Source: Methanobacteriota archaeon
Lineage (GTDB): Archaea; Methanobacteriota; Methanobacteria; Methanobacteriales; Methanobacteriaceae
Assembly (NCBI GenBank): GCA_023411115.1
Contig: JAEYPF010000010.1
Location: 372,001 to 436,000 of the forward strand
Direction of reading: 5' to 3'
DNA: 64,000 bases
Part shown: piece by piece, positions 36,657 through 45,435 of the stretch
Position numbering within the stretch: the first letter of the stretch is position 1
How the letters are laid out: every line of letters starts with the position of its first letter
The notes under the pieces: generated by a model
The model's database searches: none
Seen by the model: only the letters and a program-made list of their open reading frames with translations
Told to the model about the DNA's origin: nothing
Translations under genes and position numbers: made by a program

Positions 36657-37256
36657 ATGGTAGAAGATGAATTTGCAACTATAACAATTGATGGTAAAAA
36701 ATTATCAACACATACCCCCGCAAATCCTGCTCCTTTAGGATTCATAGCAGTAGGTTTGACGATTATTTTTTATGGTCTCTTTGTCGCTGGTCTTTATGGT
36801 TTAAACAGTATAATATTTACTTTAGGCATAGTTTATGGAGGTATAACCCTGGTAATTGTTAGTGCAATGGAATATAAAAATGGTAATACCTTTGGAACTG
36901 TCGCATTTGGACTATATGGAATATACTGGATTTCTGATATACTGATATTAATATTTGCAAAATTAGGATGGGGAATGGCTCCAGACACAAATTCAATTGC
37001 AATATTTTATCTCATATGGGGACTATTTACAGTAGGAATTTTTATAGGAACACTAAAATTAAGCCGTATTATACAAGCATTTTTCCTAACCCTTGCAATA
37101 CTTTTCTTCCTGTTAACTGCTTATACCTTAACTGGAAATCTTACATTAGCATTTATATCAGGCTGGGAAGGAGTATTATGCGGTGCAATTGGTGTATACA
37201 TAGGCCTAGCAGAGGTATTAAACGATTTATACGACAGCAAAGTTTTGCCGGTTTGA
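36657..37256 (+). CDS. GPR1/FUN34/SatP (AceTr) family transporter
   Basis: GGAGGTG at 36644-36650 places the start at ATG 36657; 199 aa. Six helices and the family signature NPAPLGFIAVGLT near residue 27 identify the acetate uptake transporter family (SatP in bacteria, MA_4008-like AceP in Methanosarcina). Acetate is a carbon source for many hydrogenotrophic methanogens. The substrate is inferred from family. Confidence 0.88.
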   Translation: MVEDEFATITIDGKKLSTHTPANPAPLGFIAVGLTIIFYGLFVAGLYGLNSIIFTLGIVYGGITLVIVSAMEYKNGNTFGTVAFGLYGIYWISDILILIFAKLGWGMAPDTNSIAIFYLIWGLFTVGIFIGTLKLSRIIQAFFLTLAILFFLLTAYTLTGNLTLAFISGWEGVLCGAIGVYIGLAEVLNDLYDSKVLPV

Positions 37257-37296
37257 GTGCCTCAATATAAATAATTTCTTCTTTTTTTATTTTTAT

Positions 37297-38586
37297 TTAC
37301 TCAAATCTTGCAAAAAATCTAATTAGTTTATATATGGCATCTGTAGAGGGATGTACCTCCATAAAATCATCAAAATCGTCTACTTTTTGCCCTTCTCGCA
37401 GTAACTTGGACATATAAGCCATACTTGTACGTGACGATGGTGAAATTGAAAATATTTCATTTATATCTCCATTTTCACTGACATTTATCTTCGTAAAACC
37501 AGTTTTACCATCATGCACCCTCCAAAATGATCCAGGACCTGCAGAACCTTTCATGTGCCCACTGATACCATCATTTTTATTTTCAGAATTTATAAACGCC
37601 ACATCCTGCTGCAGAGATATTGCACTTGGTATAAACCTGTAATCCATCTCTTTAAAAATCCCACAGGCATTTCTTGCTGCTGTAACTCCTTCTGCCCTTG
37701 CTACAGGAGTGTTACCTATTCCACCAGTTACATCTCCAGCTGCATATATATCTTCATGGCTTGTCTGCATTCTTTTATTCACAACGATATTGTTTTTATC
37801 CCCAAGATCTACAATATGAGATGCTATCTCAGAATTTGGAGTCATGCCTGTTGCAAAGAGTACAAGTCCACTCATATCCCCTTTATCTGTAGAAATACCC
37901 CCTTCATAAATTTTATTTACGCCTAAATTTTCATGTATAGTCACATTATGAAGCAAATTTTTAGTGACGTATTTTTTGACATCTTCATCAAGCATTCCTA
38001 AAAAGCGGTTTCTACATAAAATATTCACATTAGTACCCATACTGGAAAATACATTGGCAAATTCTGCCGCAATAACTCCACTACCAACTATAATCAGTTC
38101 TTCAGGAAGTTCGGTTAAATTTAATATATCTTTATAAGTTATGGCGTTTTCAAATCCTTCTGTTTGAGGAATAAATGGCTTTGCACCTGTTGCTATAATC
38201 AGTTTATCGTATTGGATCTCTTCACTATCTAAAATAACCTTACCCTCTTCAAGACTTGCATTACCCCTTACAATTTCTACGCCTGCATCCAGGGTTTCAG
38301 TTTCAAGAATATGCCTTATTTTAGCCACTGTTTCTTTGACGCCTTTTATGACATTATCAAAGCGTAACTGGTAATCATCTTCAATTAAACCCAGATTTTT
38401 AAAATTTTTAGCATCATTTATGAATTTTGCTACGTCATTTAATCCAGTAACTATGACGCATCCTTCATTAAGACATGTGCCCCCAATTTTGTCTCTTTCA
38501 ACAAGAATTACATTTTCTCCAATACTTGATGCCTCAATTGCGGCAGTTCTACCTGCAGGCCCTCCACCAACGACTACAATATCCAT
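37297..38586 (-). CDS. dihydrolipoamide-dehydrogenase-like flavoprotein disulfide reductase
   Basis: A 429-aa class I pyridine nucleotide-disulfide oxidoreductase: FAD motif VVGGGPAGRTAAIEA, redox pair GGTCLNEGCV (Cys-x4-Cys), NAD motif IIVGSGVIAAEFANVFSSMG, second FAD motif YAAGDVTGG, and a C-terminal dimerisation domain. The active-site flank CLNEGCVIVTG differs from the usual CLNxGCIPSK, and the C-terminal His-Pro pair is represented by VHPSTDA. The partner disulfide is unknown; no lipoyl enzymes adjoin. Confidence 0.85.
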   Translation of the reverse strand: MDIVVVGGGPAGRTAAIEASSIGENVILVERDKIGGTCLNEGCVIVTGLNDVAKFINDAKNFKNLGLIEDDYQLRFDNVIKGVKETVAKIRHILETETLDAGVEIVRGNASLEEGKVILDSEEIQYDKLIIATGAKPFIPQTEGFENAITYKDILNLTELPEELIIVGSGVIAAEFANVFSSMGTNVNILCRNRFLGMLDEDVKKYVTKNLLHNVTIHENLGVNKIYEGGISTDKGDMSGLVLFATGMTPNSEIASHIVDLGDKNNIVVNKRMQTSHEDIYAAGDVTGGIGNTPVARAEGVTAARNACGIFKEMDYRFIPSAISLQQDVAFINSENKNDGISGHMKGSAGPGSFWRVHDGKTGFTKINVSENGDINEIFSISPSSRTSMAYMSKLLREGQKVDDFDDFMEVHPSTDAIYKLIRFFARFE

Positions 38587-38875
38587 AAAAGTTCCTCCAC
38601 ATGAGAATTTGATTTAGGACGTATTTTAATATATTAACATAGATTTTGGTCTTTCCAATTGTTATATATCGATACTGTCCACTTATTATTGATTAACTCT
38701 AAATTTTTAAAGCACATCACAAATACAGTTTGTAAAAGTATTTTCAAAATTTCTCTGGCATATTTTTATATGTCAGGAATACATATTAAAATTGATTAAA
38801 AAATTCATTTATAAAAATAAGAGATTTTATTTAAACTTACATTTCATGATCTAAAATTTAAAGAGGAGATTTTCA

Positions 38876-39112
38876 ATGTGTATCGCAGCACCAGCGCAAA
38901 TAGTAGAAATTAACGATAATGTAGCAGTTGTTGACTTTGGAGGAGTAAAACAAAACGCGAAACTCGATTTAGTTGAAGACGTTGAAGTAGGCAGGTATGT
39001 ACTGGTTCACTCAGGGTATGCCATAGAAGTTTTAAGCGACCAGGAAGCTAAAGAATCCTTGGAAGCATGGGAAGAACTTCTAAAAGCATTAGATGAAGAG
39101 GATAATGAATAA
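38876..39112 (+). CDS. hypC: hydrogenase maturation chaperone HypC/HupF
   Basis: The 78-aa product starts MCIAAPAQIVEINDNVAVVD with the essential N-terminal Met-Cys and the HypC pattern (beta-barrel, GxYVLVHSGYAIEVL, acidic helical tail). It carries the Fe(CN)2CO unit with HypD to [NiFe]-hydrogenase large subunits. Ribosome site GAGGAG. Other hyp genes are not in this window. A methanogen living on H2 would need it. Confidence 0.95.
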   Translation: MCIAAPAQIVEINDNVAVVDFGGVKQNAKLDLVEDVEVGRYVLVHSGYAIEVLSDQEAKESLEAWEELLKALDEEDNE

Positions 39113-39143
39113 TTCATCTAAATAATTATTTTTTATTTTTCAG

Positions 39144-39515
39144 TTATTTTAATTTTAAGAGATTATTAATAGTGTCTTCCAGATCTTTTTCATGGAAAGG
39201 CTTGATTATATAACTACAGGGCCCTATGTTGCTGGCTCGCTCTAATATTTCCCCATTTGTATTTGCAGTCAGATACAAAACAGGAATCTTTTGAGTTTCC
39301 ATGATTTTTTTTGCAGCCTCTATACCGTCCATTTTTCCATTTAACATGATATCCATCATAATTAAGTCCGGTCGGTATTCATTTGCTTTTTCAATTGCTT
39401 CTTCTCCAGAAGAGATTACAGGAAGTACGACAAATCCCATACTTTTTAACTTATTTTTGATATCTAGAGCAACTATATTTTCATCTTCTACAACCAATAT
39501 TTTTATATTTTCCAT
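39144..39515 (-). CDS. receiver-only response regulator
   Basis: The 123-aa CheY-like receiver has VEDE, Asp55 (LIMMDIMLNG), YLTANT (Thr) and IIKPFHEK (Lys). No output domain follows. It is divergently transcribed from the sensor kinase at 39674 with 158 bases between, so the two probably form a system. It may act as phosphate sink or shuttle. Confidence 0.9.
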   Translation of the reverse strand: MENIKILVVEDENIVALDIKNKLKSMGFVVLPVISSGEEAIEKANEYRPDLIMMDIMLNGKMDGIEAAKKIMETQKIPVLYLTANTNGEILERASNIGPCSYIIKPFHEKDLEDTINNLLKLK

Positions 39516-39673
39516 CTAAGTCCCCCTTCAATGCCATAATAGTTAGAGGTATATATTAAACTTTTTTTAATAAATTAAGTCCCCAATATATTAACATATG
39601 CATTTATTAATGGTTTAAATGTTATATCATAGATATCCATTATTAATAATGATAAAGTAAGGTTGATGAGCTC

Positions 39674-41731
39674 ATGAATTTTTCAATAGATGAAAAGAAG
39701 TTAATATCATTTCAAGTATTATCAATCTTCTTTGCTGCTGTTTTATTTATTAATATTCTTGTTGTAGCTATTGGAAATAGTTCGCCTTACCTTGCCCTTT
39801 TTGGAAATATTGCCTTTATTCTATTAAATTTATTTGTTATCATAGTTTTATTCTTTGTTGCAAAAGAATCTTTTAAATACAGTAGGAGGGCATTTATAGG
39901 TTGGACATTAATAGCTCTATCCCAATTGGCAACGATTTTAGGTAATATTATATGGTCAGCCATGTATATGAACTTAAATCAAATTCCATTTCCATCTATA
40001 GCAGATATATTTTATCTAGCTTACTATCCTTTAATTATAGCAGGCATCCTTTATTTACCAGTTAACCAGAATACAGAAGCAAAAAAATATCAAATTCTTC
40101 TCGATACTGGAGTCTTGATAATCTCGGCAGGTTTAGTGTTATGGGTACTCTTAATGCCCCTGCTTGATGCCAATAAAGTGATTATTACAAGCATGATTAT
40201 ATTTTTATCTTACCTGCTTTTGGATACTTTCCTGCTGTTTTTAATGGCTTACTTAATATTTGATTGGTTTGGGCAGGTAAAAAAAATTCCATTGTTTTTA
40301 TTAGCTATGAGCGTTGTATCTCTATCTATTACCAACATTATATTCATCTACCAGTTTTTATATTCTGTATATATTCCTGGAGGAGTTTTAGATATTGGCT
40401 GGTTAATTTCATATATTTTAACGGCGTTGGCAGGTATCTCTTATATTAATGATACAAATGTCAGACCATTTCCAAGTTTTCAATATAAAAAATTCTCCCA
40501 AAAATTCAACTGGAGTTCTTATATAACTGCATTATGGCTTTTTTTTATATATATCCTTCTTTTTTGGATTTATATGCAGTTAGAAAATGTTAATTTAAAT
40601 ATTCTGGTTTGGGGAGCTGCAATTATCATGACAATGATGTTTGTTCGTCAGATTTTGGCCTTAAAAGATAGTGACCGGGCTCGAGAGCTACTGCAGAATA
40701 ATAAAGAAATATTAGAAAAAAGGGAAAGCCATTTAAGCTTAATAACAGACAATATGATGGATTTAATAACTAGAAGTAATGCTAAAGGAGAATATGAGTA
40801 TGTTAGCCCATCAGCCTGGAAAATTGTAGGTTATAAACCCAAAAACATGCTTGGAAAGAACATGTTTGATTTCGTGCATCCTGATGATCTGGAAAAGGTA
40901 AAATCATCTATGCAAGAAGCAGTATATACTCCTTCTCTTAATGAGGCAGAGTATATCAGTGAAGTAGAGTATCGGCACAAAACATCCTCTGGTGATTATA
41001 TTTGGATTGAAACTGCAGGTAAACCTGTATTTGATCACGGAAAAGGCCTTAAAGGATTTGTATGTAGTAGCAGGAATATAGATGATCGTAAACATGCAGA
41101 AAAGCAGATTAAAACCTCACTTGAAGAAAAAGAAGTACTTTTAAAAGAAATACACCACCGTGTGAAAAATAATATGCAGATAATCTCCAGTTTATTAAGT
41201 CTCCAATCCAGGTACATTAAAGATGAAAATTATCTGGTGATTTTTAAGGAAAGCCAGAATAGAGTAAGGTCTATGGCTATGATTCACGAAGGCCTATATA
41301 GAACTCATAATTTAGCACGAATTAACTTTGAAAAATATATTGAAAATTTAATGTCAGCACTTTTCAGTTCCTATGGAGTTGATCATAATATAATTAAACA
41401 GAAAATGGATTTAAATAAGGTTCTATTAGATATTGACACTGCTATCCCCTGTGGATTGATATTAAATGAACTTGTGACTAACTCTTTAAAACATGCATTT
41501 CCAGAGGGTAGACAAGGGGAAATAAGTGTTTTACTTTCTCAGGAAGGCGAAAACATGCTGAAAATGGTAATTGGCGATAATGGCACTGGATTTCCAGATA
41601 ACATCGACTTCCAGAATACAGAATCTCTAGGCTTACAGCTGGTAAATACTCTTGTAGAGCAGCTTAAAGGCAAAATAGAGCTTCAAAGAGAAAATGGAAC
41701 CAGATTTATACTGACTTTAGAAAAACAATGA
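39674..41731 (+). CDS. multi-TM sensor histidine kinase, paralogue of the one at 25137
   Basis: A 685-aa kinase. The membrane module (~1-345) has about nine helices and PFPSIADIFYLAYYPLIIAG, as in the kinase at 25137. PAS ~355-480 (ITDNMMDLITRSNAKGEYEY...). HisKA_2 KEIHHRVKNNMQIISSLLSL (His ~493/494). HATPase with NELVTNSLKHAFPEGRQG, DNGTGFP, SLGLQLVNTL. The start ATG follows AAGGTTGATGAGCTC. A receiver-only regulator is divergent. Stimulus unknown. Confidence 0.9.
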   Translation: MNFSIDEKKLISFQVLSIFFAAVLFINILVVAIGNSSPYLALFGNIAFILLNLFVIIVLFFVAKESFKYSRRAFIGWTLIALSQLATILGNIIWSAMYMNLNQIPFPSIADIFYLAYYPLIIAGILYLPVNQNTEAKKYQILLDTGVLIISAGLVLWVLLMPLLDANKVIITSMIIFLSYLLLDTFLLFLMAYLIFDWFGQVKKIPLFLLAMSVVSLSITNIIFIYQFLYSVYIPGGVLDIGWLISYILTALAGISYINDTNVRPFPSFQYKKFSQKFNWSSYITALWLFFIYILLFWIYMQLENVNLNILVWGAAIIMTMMFVRQILALKDSDRARELLQNNKEILEKRESHLSLITDNMMDLITRSNAKGEYEYVSPSAWKIVGYKPKNMLGKNMFDFVHPDDLEKVKSSMQEAVYTPSLNEAEYISEVEYRHKTSSGDYIWIETAGKPVFDHGKGLKGFVCSSRNIDDRKHAEKQIKTSLEEKEVLLKEIHHRVKNNMQIISSLLSLQSRYIKDENYLVIFKESQNRVRSMAMIHEGLYRTHNLARINFEKYIENLMSALFSSYGVDHNIIKQKMDLNKVLLDIDTAIPCGLILNELVTNSLKHAFPEGRQGEISVLLSQEGENMLKMVIGDNGTGFPDNIDFQNTESLGLQLVNTLVEQLKGKIELQRENGTRFILTLEKQ

Positions 41732-41777
41732 TAAAATTTAAAAAAAATTAAAAAAAATAATTAGAATTTATACTAAA

Positions 41778-41870
41778 TTATTCAGCGCTTCTGTTGAGCA
41801 CTTGAGTTAAAGCAGAAACGCCTATAAAACTTACTATAATAATAACTATAAGTAAAGTTGCTGCATCCAT
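41778..41870 (-). CDS. 30-aa single-helix membrane peptide
   Basis: ATG 41870 with AGGTG upstream opens MDAATLLIVIIIVSFIGVSA and ends LTQVLNRSAE. One helix then a polar tail. Composition and ribosome site favour a real peptide. It lies 49 bases after the converging kinase stop. Function unknown. Confidence 0.5.
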   Translation of the reverse strand: MDAATLLIVIIIVSFIGVSALTQVLNRSAE

Positions 41871-41991
41871 AATAACACCTTTTTTTAAAATTATAATTTT
41901 TATTATATAACTAAATTTTAAAAGCATATTTAGTTATTAAATAGAAACATCTGTATTGATAATTTAAGTTAAGCTTATATAAATTTAACTG

Positions 41992-42495
41992 TTAATAAAT
42001 AGAAACTCTTTTTACACCTTCAATTTCTAAAAACTCATTTATGAGATTTCCTTCTATTGGTTTTTCTGTTATAATTGTAAGGAGAGGTCTTTCCTCCAGT
42101 TCTGGGTCTCCTGCATGTACCTGCCTTATGCTTATTCCCTTATTGGATATTAACTCTGTAGCTCTGGCAATAATACCTGAATTTTGAGCATGGGCTTCTA
42201 TTTCTACAATTCCAAAGCCTAAATCTTTTGCCACATCTTTAACTAGAGGTCCCGCAGGGGTAATATTCCTGAATATTTTTGCAAGCTGTTCATCAGAAAG
42301 TATAACATCCACCGTAGTTTTTATACTTCTTCGATCCACATTCACTGCCCTTGCAAGTGCTACATCACTTATTTCAATGTTACCACAATAAATTCTGCCA
42401 TTATCCCCAACACATAAACCATGCTCTACTATTTTTCTTGCAACGTTCATACGTGCAGGGAACTTCTCGAATTTGTACTTTATTTTCTCCCACAT
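41992..42495 (-). CDS. trpY: tryptophan-responsive HTH-ACT transcription regulator TrpY
   Basis: A 167-aa protein. The N-terminal half is a winged/HTH-type region (ISDVALARAVNVDRRSIKTT), the C-terminal half an ACT-like domain (GFGIVEIEAHAQNSGIIARA...). This is the architecture of Methanothermobacter TrpY, which is divergent from trpEGCFBAD and binds TGTACA boxes. Gene order and two near-identical boxes here match that system exactly. The first box overlaps the expected trpY transcription start, so autoregulation is expected. Confidence 0.85.
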   Translation of the reverse strand: MWEKIKYKFEKFPARMNVARKIVEHGLCVGDNGRIYCGNIEISDVALARAVNVDRRSIKTTVDVILSDEQLAKIFRNITPAGPLVKDVAKDLGFGIVEIEAHAQNSGIIARATELISNKGISIRQVHAGDPELEERPLLTIITEKPIEGNLINEFLEIEGVKRVSIY

Positions 42496-42519
42496 GAAAA
42501 TCTCTCAATTTATCCTCAA

Positions 42520-42535
42520 TGTACATATGTGTACT
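42520..42535. promoter_or_regulatory. TRP box 1 at the trpY transcription start
   Basis: TGTACATATGTGTACT matches the published TRP box core TGTACA and differs at one of 16 positions from box 2. On the minus strand a TATA (TTTATATG, 42546-42553) lies ~25 bases upstream of it, so TrpY bound here would cover the trpY start site. Confidence 0.8.
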
Positions 42536-42613
42536 AAGGCATACCATATAAACCATTCTATTGAAATATGAAAAATGTGCAAAGTACTGTTGTAGTTTAA
42601 TTAGAGTATGAAT

Positions 42614-42629
42614 GTACATATATGTACTC
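42614..42629. promoter_or_regulatory. TRP box 2 adjoining the trpE TATA box
   Basis: TGTACATATATGTACT contains the 14-bp palindrome GTACATATATGTAC (42615-42628). The likely trpE TATA (CTTTAAATAG, ~42635-42644) follows within 10 bases, consistent with the TrpY model of blocking TBP. Weaker AGTACT half-sites occur near 42579 and 42645. Confidence 0.8.
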
Positions 42630-42691
42630 TAAAGCTTTAAATAGTACTATGCTGTATATAACCTATTGTAAGAAATACATTAGGTGACAAT

Positions 42692-42724
42692 ATGAAAGGC
42701 AGTGAATGTTTTTGGCGATCTTAA
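42692..42724 (+). CDS. 10-codon upstream ORF with a Trp codon overlapping trpE
   Basis: AGGTGACAAT places a strong ribosome site 5-8 bases before ATG 42692, which opens MKGSECFWRS then TAA (42722-42724). trpE starts inside it at GTG 42702 in another frame with only AAAGG (2-base spacing) before it. The mini-ORF has the better ribosome site and contains a Trp codon, so it may couple or modulate trpE translation. This could alternatively be chance; no experimental precedent is known to me. Confidence 0.4.
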   Translation: MKGSECFWRS

Positions 42725-44075
42725 ATTAAATGAACCAACCAGCGTCGAACTTGACTTCGATTCTCCTTTTGAATTATTTAAAAATATTTATAGAAACTAC
42801 AAGGACGCATTTCTCCTTGAATCCATGGAAAGTGACAGTGGACTTGCAAGATTCTCAGTTTTAGGCTTCAAGCCAGTAGCAACCCTGAAAGCCGAAGGAA
42901 ATATTTTAAAGATAGAAAAAAATGGAGTTCAAGAAGAAATTGAGACTGAAAACCCCTTTGAAGAGATTAAAAAATTAACATCCAGAAGTAGTGGAAAGAA
43001 AGGGTTTAGAGGAGGGCTTGTAGGTTACATATCCTATGAATCAGTTCGACATTTTGAAAATATTAATGTTCAGGATTCAGAGTATCCTGATTTTGAGTTT
43101 GGTTTATTTTTAGACACTATAACTTTTGATAGATTGCAGAATAAATGTGAATATGTGACTCTTGGCGAAAACAGAATGGAAGAAATAAACCAGATCGCAA
43201 AAGAATCCTACGATATTGGCAATATTGATTTCAAATTCAAAAAACATTATTTTTCAAAGGAAAAATTTGAAAGCATGGTACTGGAAGCAAAAGAAAGGAT
43301 AAAAGCGGGCGAAATATTCCAGAGTGTAATTTCAAATGCCCGTGAATATGAAATCACAGGTGATAAGCTTTCAATTTACAAGGCACTTCGAGAGATGAAT
43401 CCATCGCCTTACATGTACCATTTAAAACTTGGAAACCGCGAAATAATTGGCTCAAGTCCAGAAATGCTCGTAAGAGTTGAAGAAAAGAAAGTAGAAACAT
43501 ATCCAATTGCAGGAACCCGGAAAAGAGGTAAAACAAGTCTTGAAGACAAAAAACTCGAAATTGAACTGCTTAACGATGAAAAAGAACTTGCTGAACACCT
43601 GATGCTCGTTGACCTTGCAAGAAACGATGTGGGAAAAGTAAGTGAATTTGATTCAGTAAGTGTTCCAGAATATATGGACATAAAGAAGTTTTCACATGTG
43701 CAGCACATCGTTTCTCATGTAACAGGCAAATTAAGGAAAGACATGACATCAGTGGATGCATTCGGTTCAATTTTCCCTGCAGGAACTTTAAGCGGGGCTC
43801 CCAAAATTAGAGCTATGGAAATAATTAATGAACTGGAAGGAATTCCAAGGGGGCCTTACGGCGGTGCTTTAGGGTACTTTTCCCTGAATGGAAATGCTGA
43901 TTTCGCAATCGTTATTCGTACTTTAATCTGCAATGGAAATAAAGCAAAAATACAGGCAGGGGCCGGAATCGTGCATGATTCAATTCCAGAAAATGAATAT
44001 TTCGAGTGTGAAAACAAGGCTCAGGCACTTTTAAAGGCGCTTGAAGTTGCAAGGGGCAAGGAGGAGCTAAAATGA
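42702..44075 (+). CDS. trpE: anthranilate synthase component I
   Basis: A 457-aa protein with GTG start (MNVFGDLKLNEPTSVELDF). The LLESMESDSG stretch near residue 40 is the tryptophan feedback-binding motif. The C-terminal chorismate-binding domain includes PIAGTRKRG, DLARNDVGKV, FPAGTLSGAPK and GGALGYFS. It makes anthranilate from chorismate using ammonia from TrpG. First gene of trpEGCFBAD; it overlaps trpG by 4 bases (ATGA). Confidence 0.97.
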   Translation: MNVFGDLKLNEPTSVELDFDSPFELFKNIYRNYKDAFLLESMESDSGLARFSVLGFKPVATLKAEGNILKIEKNGVQEEIETENPFEEIKKLTSRSSGKKGFRGGLVGYISYESVRHFENINVQDSEYPDFEFGLFLDTITFDRLQNKCEYVTLGENRMEEINQIAKESYDIGNIDFKFKKHYFSKEKFESMVLEAKERIKAGEIFQSVISNAREYEITGDKLSIYKALREMNPSPYMYHLKLGNREIIGSSPEMLVRVEEKKVETYPIAGTRKRGKTSLEDKKLEIELLNDEKELAEHLMLVDLARNDVGKVSEFDSVSVPEYMDIKKFSHVQHIVSHVTGKLRKDMTSVDAFGSIFPAGTLSGAPKIRAMEIINELEGIPRGPYGGALGYFSLNGNADFAIVIRTLICNGNKAKIQAGAGIVHDSIPENEYFECENKAQALLKALEVARGKEELK

Positions 44076-44647
44076 TCCTGATAATCGATAATTATGATTC
44101 ATTTACATATAACCTCTATCAGCTGGTAGGAAAGCTTGAAAAGGATATAATGGTAAAAAGGAACGATGAAATAACTATTGAGGAAATAGAACAGCTTCAA
44201 CCAGACAGTATAATAATTTCGCCAGGTCCTGGAAATCCAACCAATGAAAGAGATTTCGGAGTTTGTGGAGAAACCATAAAAGAGTTTGGCGGGAAAATTC
44301 CTATACTAGGTGTGTGTTTAGGGCATCAGGGCATTTTTGCAACATTTGGGGGCAAAATTAAAAGAGCTGAACCAATACATGGCAAATTAAGTAAAATTAC
44401 CCACAGTAAAAATGGATTATTTAAAGAAGTTGAAAATTCCCTCCTTGCGACAAGATACCATTCACTGATCTGTGACGAAGGCAGTGTTCCAGATTGTATA
44501 GAAGTGATTGCAAAGACAGAAGATGGAACTATTATGGCTATAAAGCATGTGGAAAGTCCTATTTTTGGCCTTCAATTCCATCCAGAATCTATAGGCACTG
44601 CCAGCGGGGTTAAAATAATTAAGAATTTCCTAGAGGTCGCCGTATGA
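44072..44647 (+). CDS. trpG: anthranilate synthase component II (glutamine amidotransferase)
   Basis: A 191-aa class I amidotransferase: oxyanion motif ISPGPGNP, nucleophile in LGVCLGHQG (Cys near 80) and LQFHPESIGT (His, Glu). DNYDSFTYNLYQ opens the protein. It supplies ammonia to TrpE. Overlaps trpE and trpC by 4 bases each, so translation is coupled. Confidence 0.97.
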   Translation: MILIIDNYDSFTYNLYQLVGKLEKDIMVKRNDEITIEEIEQLQPDSIIISPGPGNPTNERDFGVCGETIKEFGGKIPILGVCLGHQGIFATFGGKIKRAEPIHGKLSKITHSKNGLFKEVENSLLATRYHSLICDEGSVPDCIEVIAKTEDGTIMAIKHVESPIFGLQFHPESIGTASGVKIIKNFLEVAV

Positions 44648-45435
44648 TTAAATTCTCACAGATAATCACACAAAGGAAAAATATGCTGGAAAGAGATATG
44701 AAATATCGTCCTCTAAGTGAATTAAAAGAAAATATCCGAGGGACTAAGGTAAGAGCTGATTTTAAAAAGGCATTGACTAATAGCAACGATATTTCAGTGA
44801 TCTGCGAATACAAACCAGCATCACCATCAAAAGGTGATATATCTAACCTTATGGTGGAAGATGTGGTTCCACTCTATGACATGGGAGGAGCCAGTGCTAT
44901 TTCTGTGCTGACTGAAGAAACATTCTTTAAAAGCAGCATCAGAAACTTGCGCATTGCATCAAAGGCAAGTAAGTTACCACTTCTTAGAAAGGATTTTATA
45001 GTAGATGAATATCAGATTTACGAAGCTCGTTCCTGCGGGGCCAGTGCAGTACTCTTAATGGCAGATGTTTACAGAGATCTTCGATTTGGAATTGATCTAT
45101 GCCACTACCTTGAAATGGATGCCCTTGTTGAATGTAAAAATAGGGAAGAAATAGAAATGGCTAAAAAAGCAGGGGCTAAAATAATTGGGATAAATAACAG
45201 GAGCTTTAAAGATTTCAGTATCGATTTTAAAAGAACTGAAAAGCTTGCAAAAAACATTCCAGAAAATACAATTCTTGTCTCAGAAAGTGGCGTGAAAAGT
45301 GGAGAAGATATCAAACTTCTAGGTAGCTACGGCGCAGATGCAGTTCTGGTAGGTTCAAGTATAATGGAATCACCTAATATACTTGGAAAGGTGGAGGAAC
45401 TTGTTAAAGCAGGGCAAAACGTGAAGGTGAGTTAA
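44644..45435 (+). CDS. trpC: indole-3-glycerol phosphate synthase
   Basis: A 263-aa TIM barrel: ICEYKPASPSKGDI (catalytic Glu, Lys), LLRKDFIVDEYQIYEARSCG, IGINNRSFKDFSID and VSESGV near the end. It closes the indole ring from CdRP. Starts inside the trpG stop (ATGA) and overlaps trpF by one base. Confidence 0.97.
   Translation: MIKFSQIITQRKNMLERDMKYRPLSELKENIRGTKVRADFKKALTNSNDISVICEYKPASPSKGDISNLMVEDVVPLYDMGGASAISVLTEETFFKSSIRNLRIASKASKLPLLRKDFIVDEYQIYEARSCGASAVLLMADVYRDLRFGIDLCHYLEMDALVECKNREEIEMAKKAGAKIIGINNRSFKDFSIDFKRTEKLAKNIPENTILVSESGVKSGEDIKLLGSYGADAVLVGSSIMESPNILGKVEELVKAGQNVKVS

Noticed and set aside
36968..37270. Second plus-strand ORF in the acetate transporter gene
   Set aside because: Out-of-frame shadow of the transporter.
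43409..43770. Minus-strand ORFs inside trpE
   Set aside because: Shadows; Ser-rich translation and no start signals.
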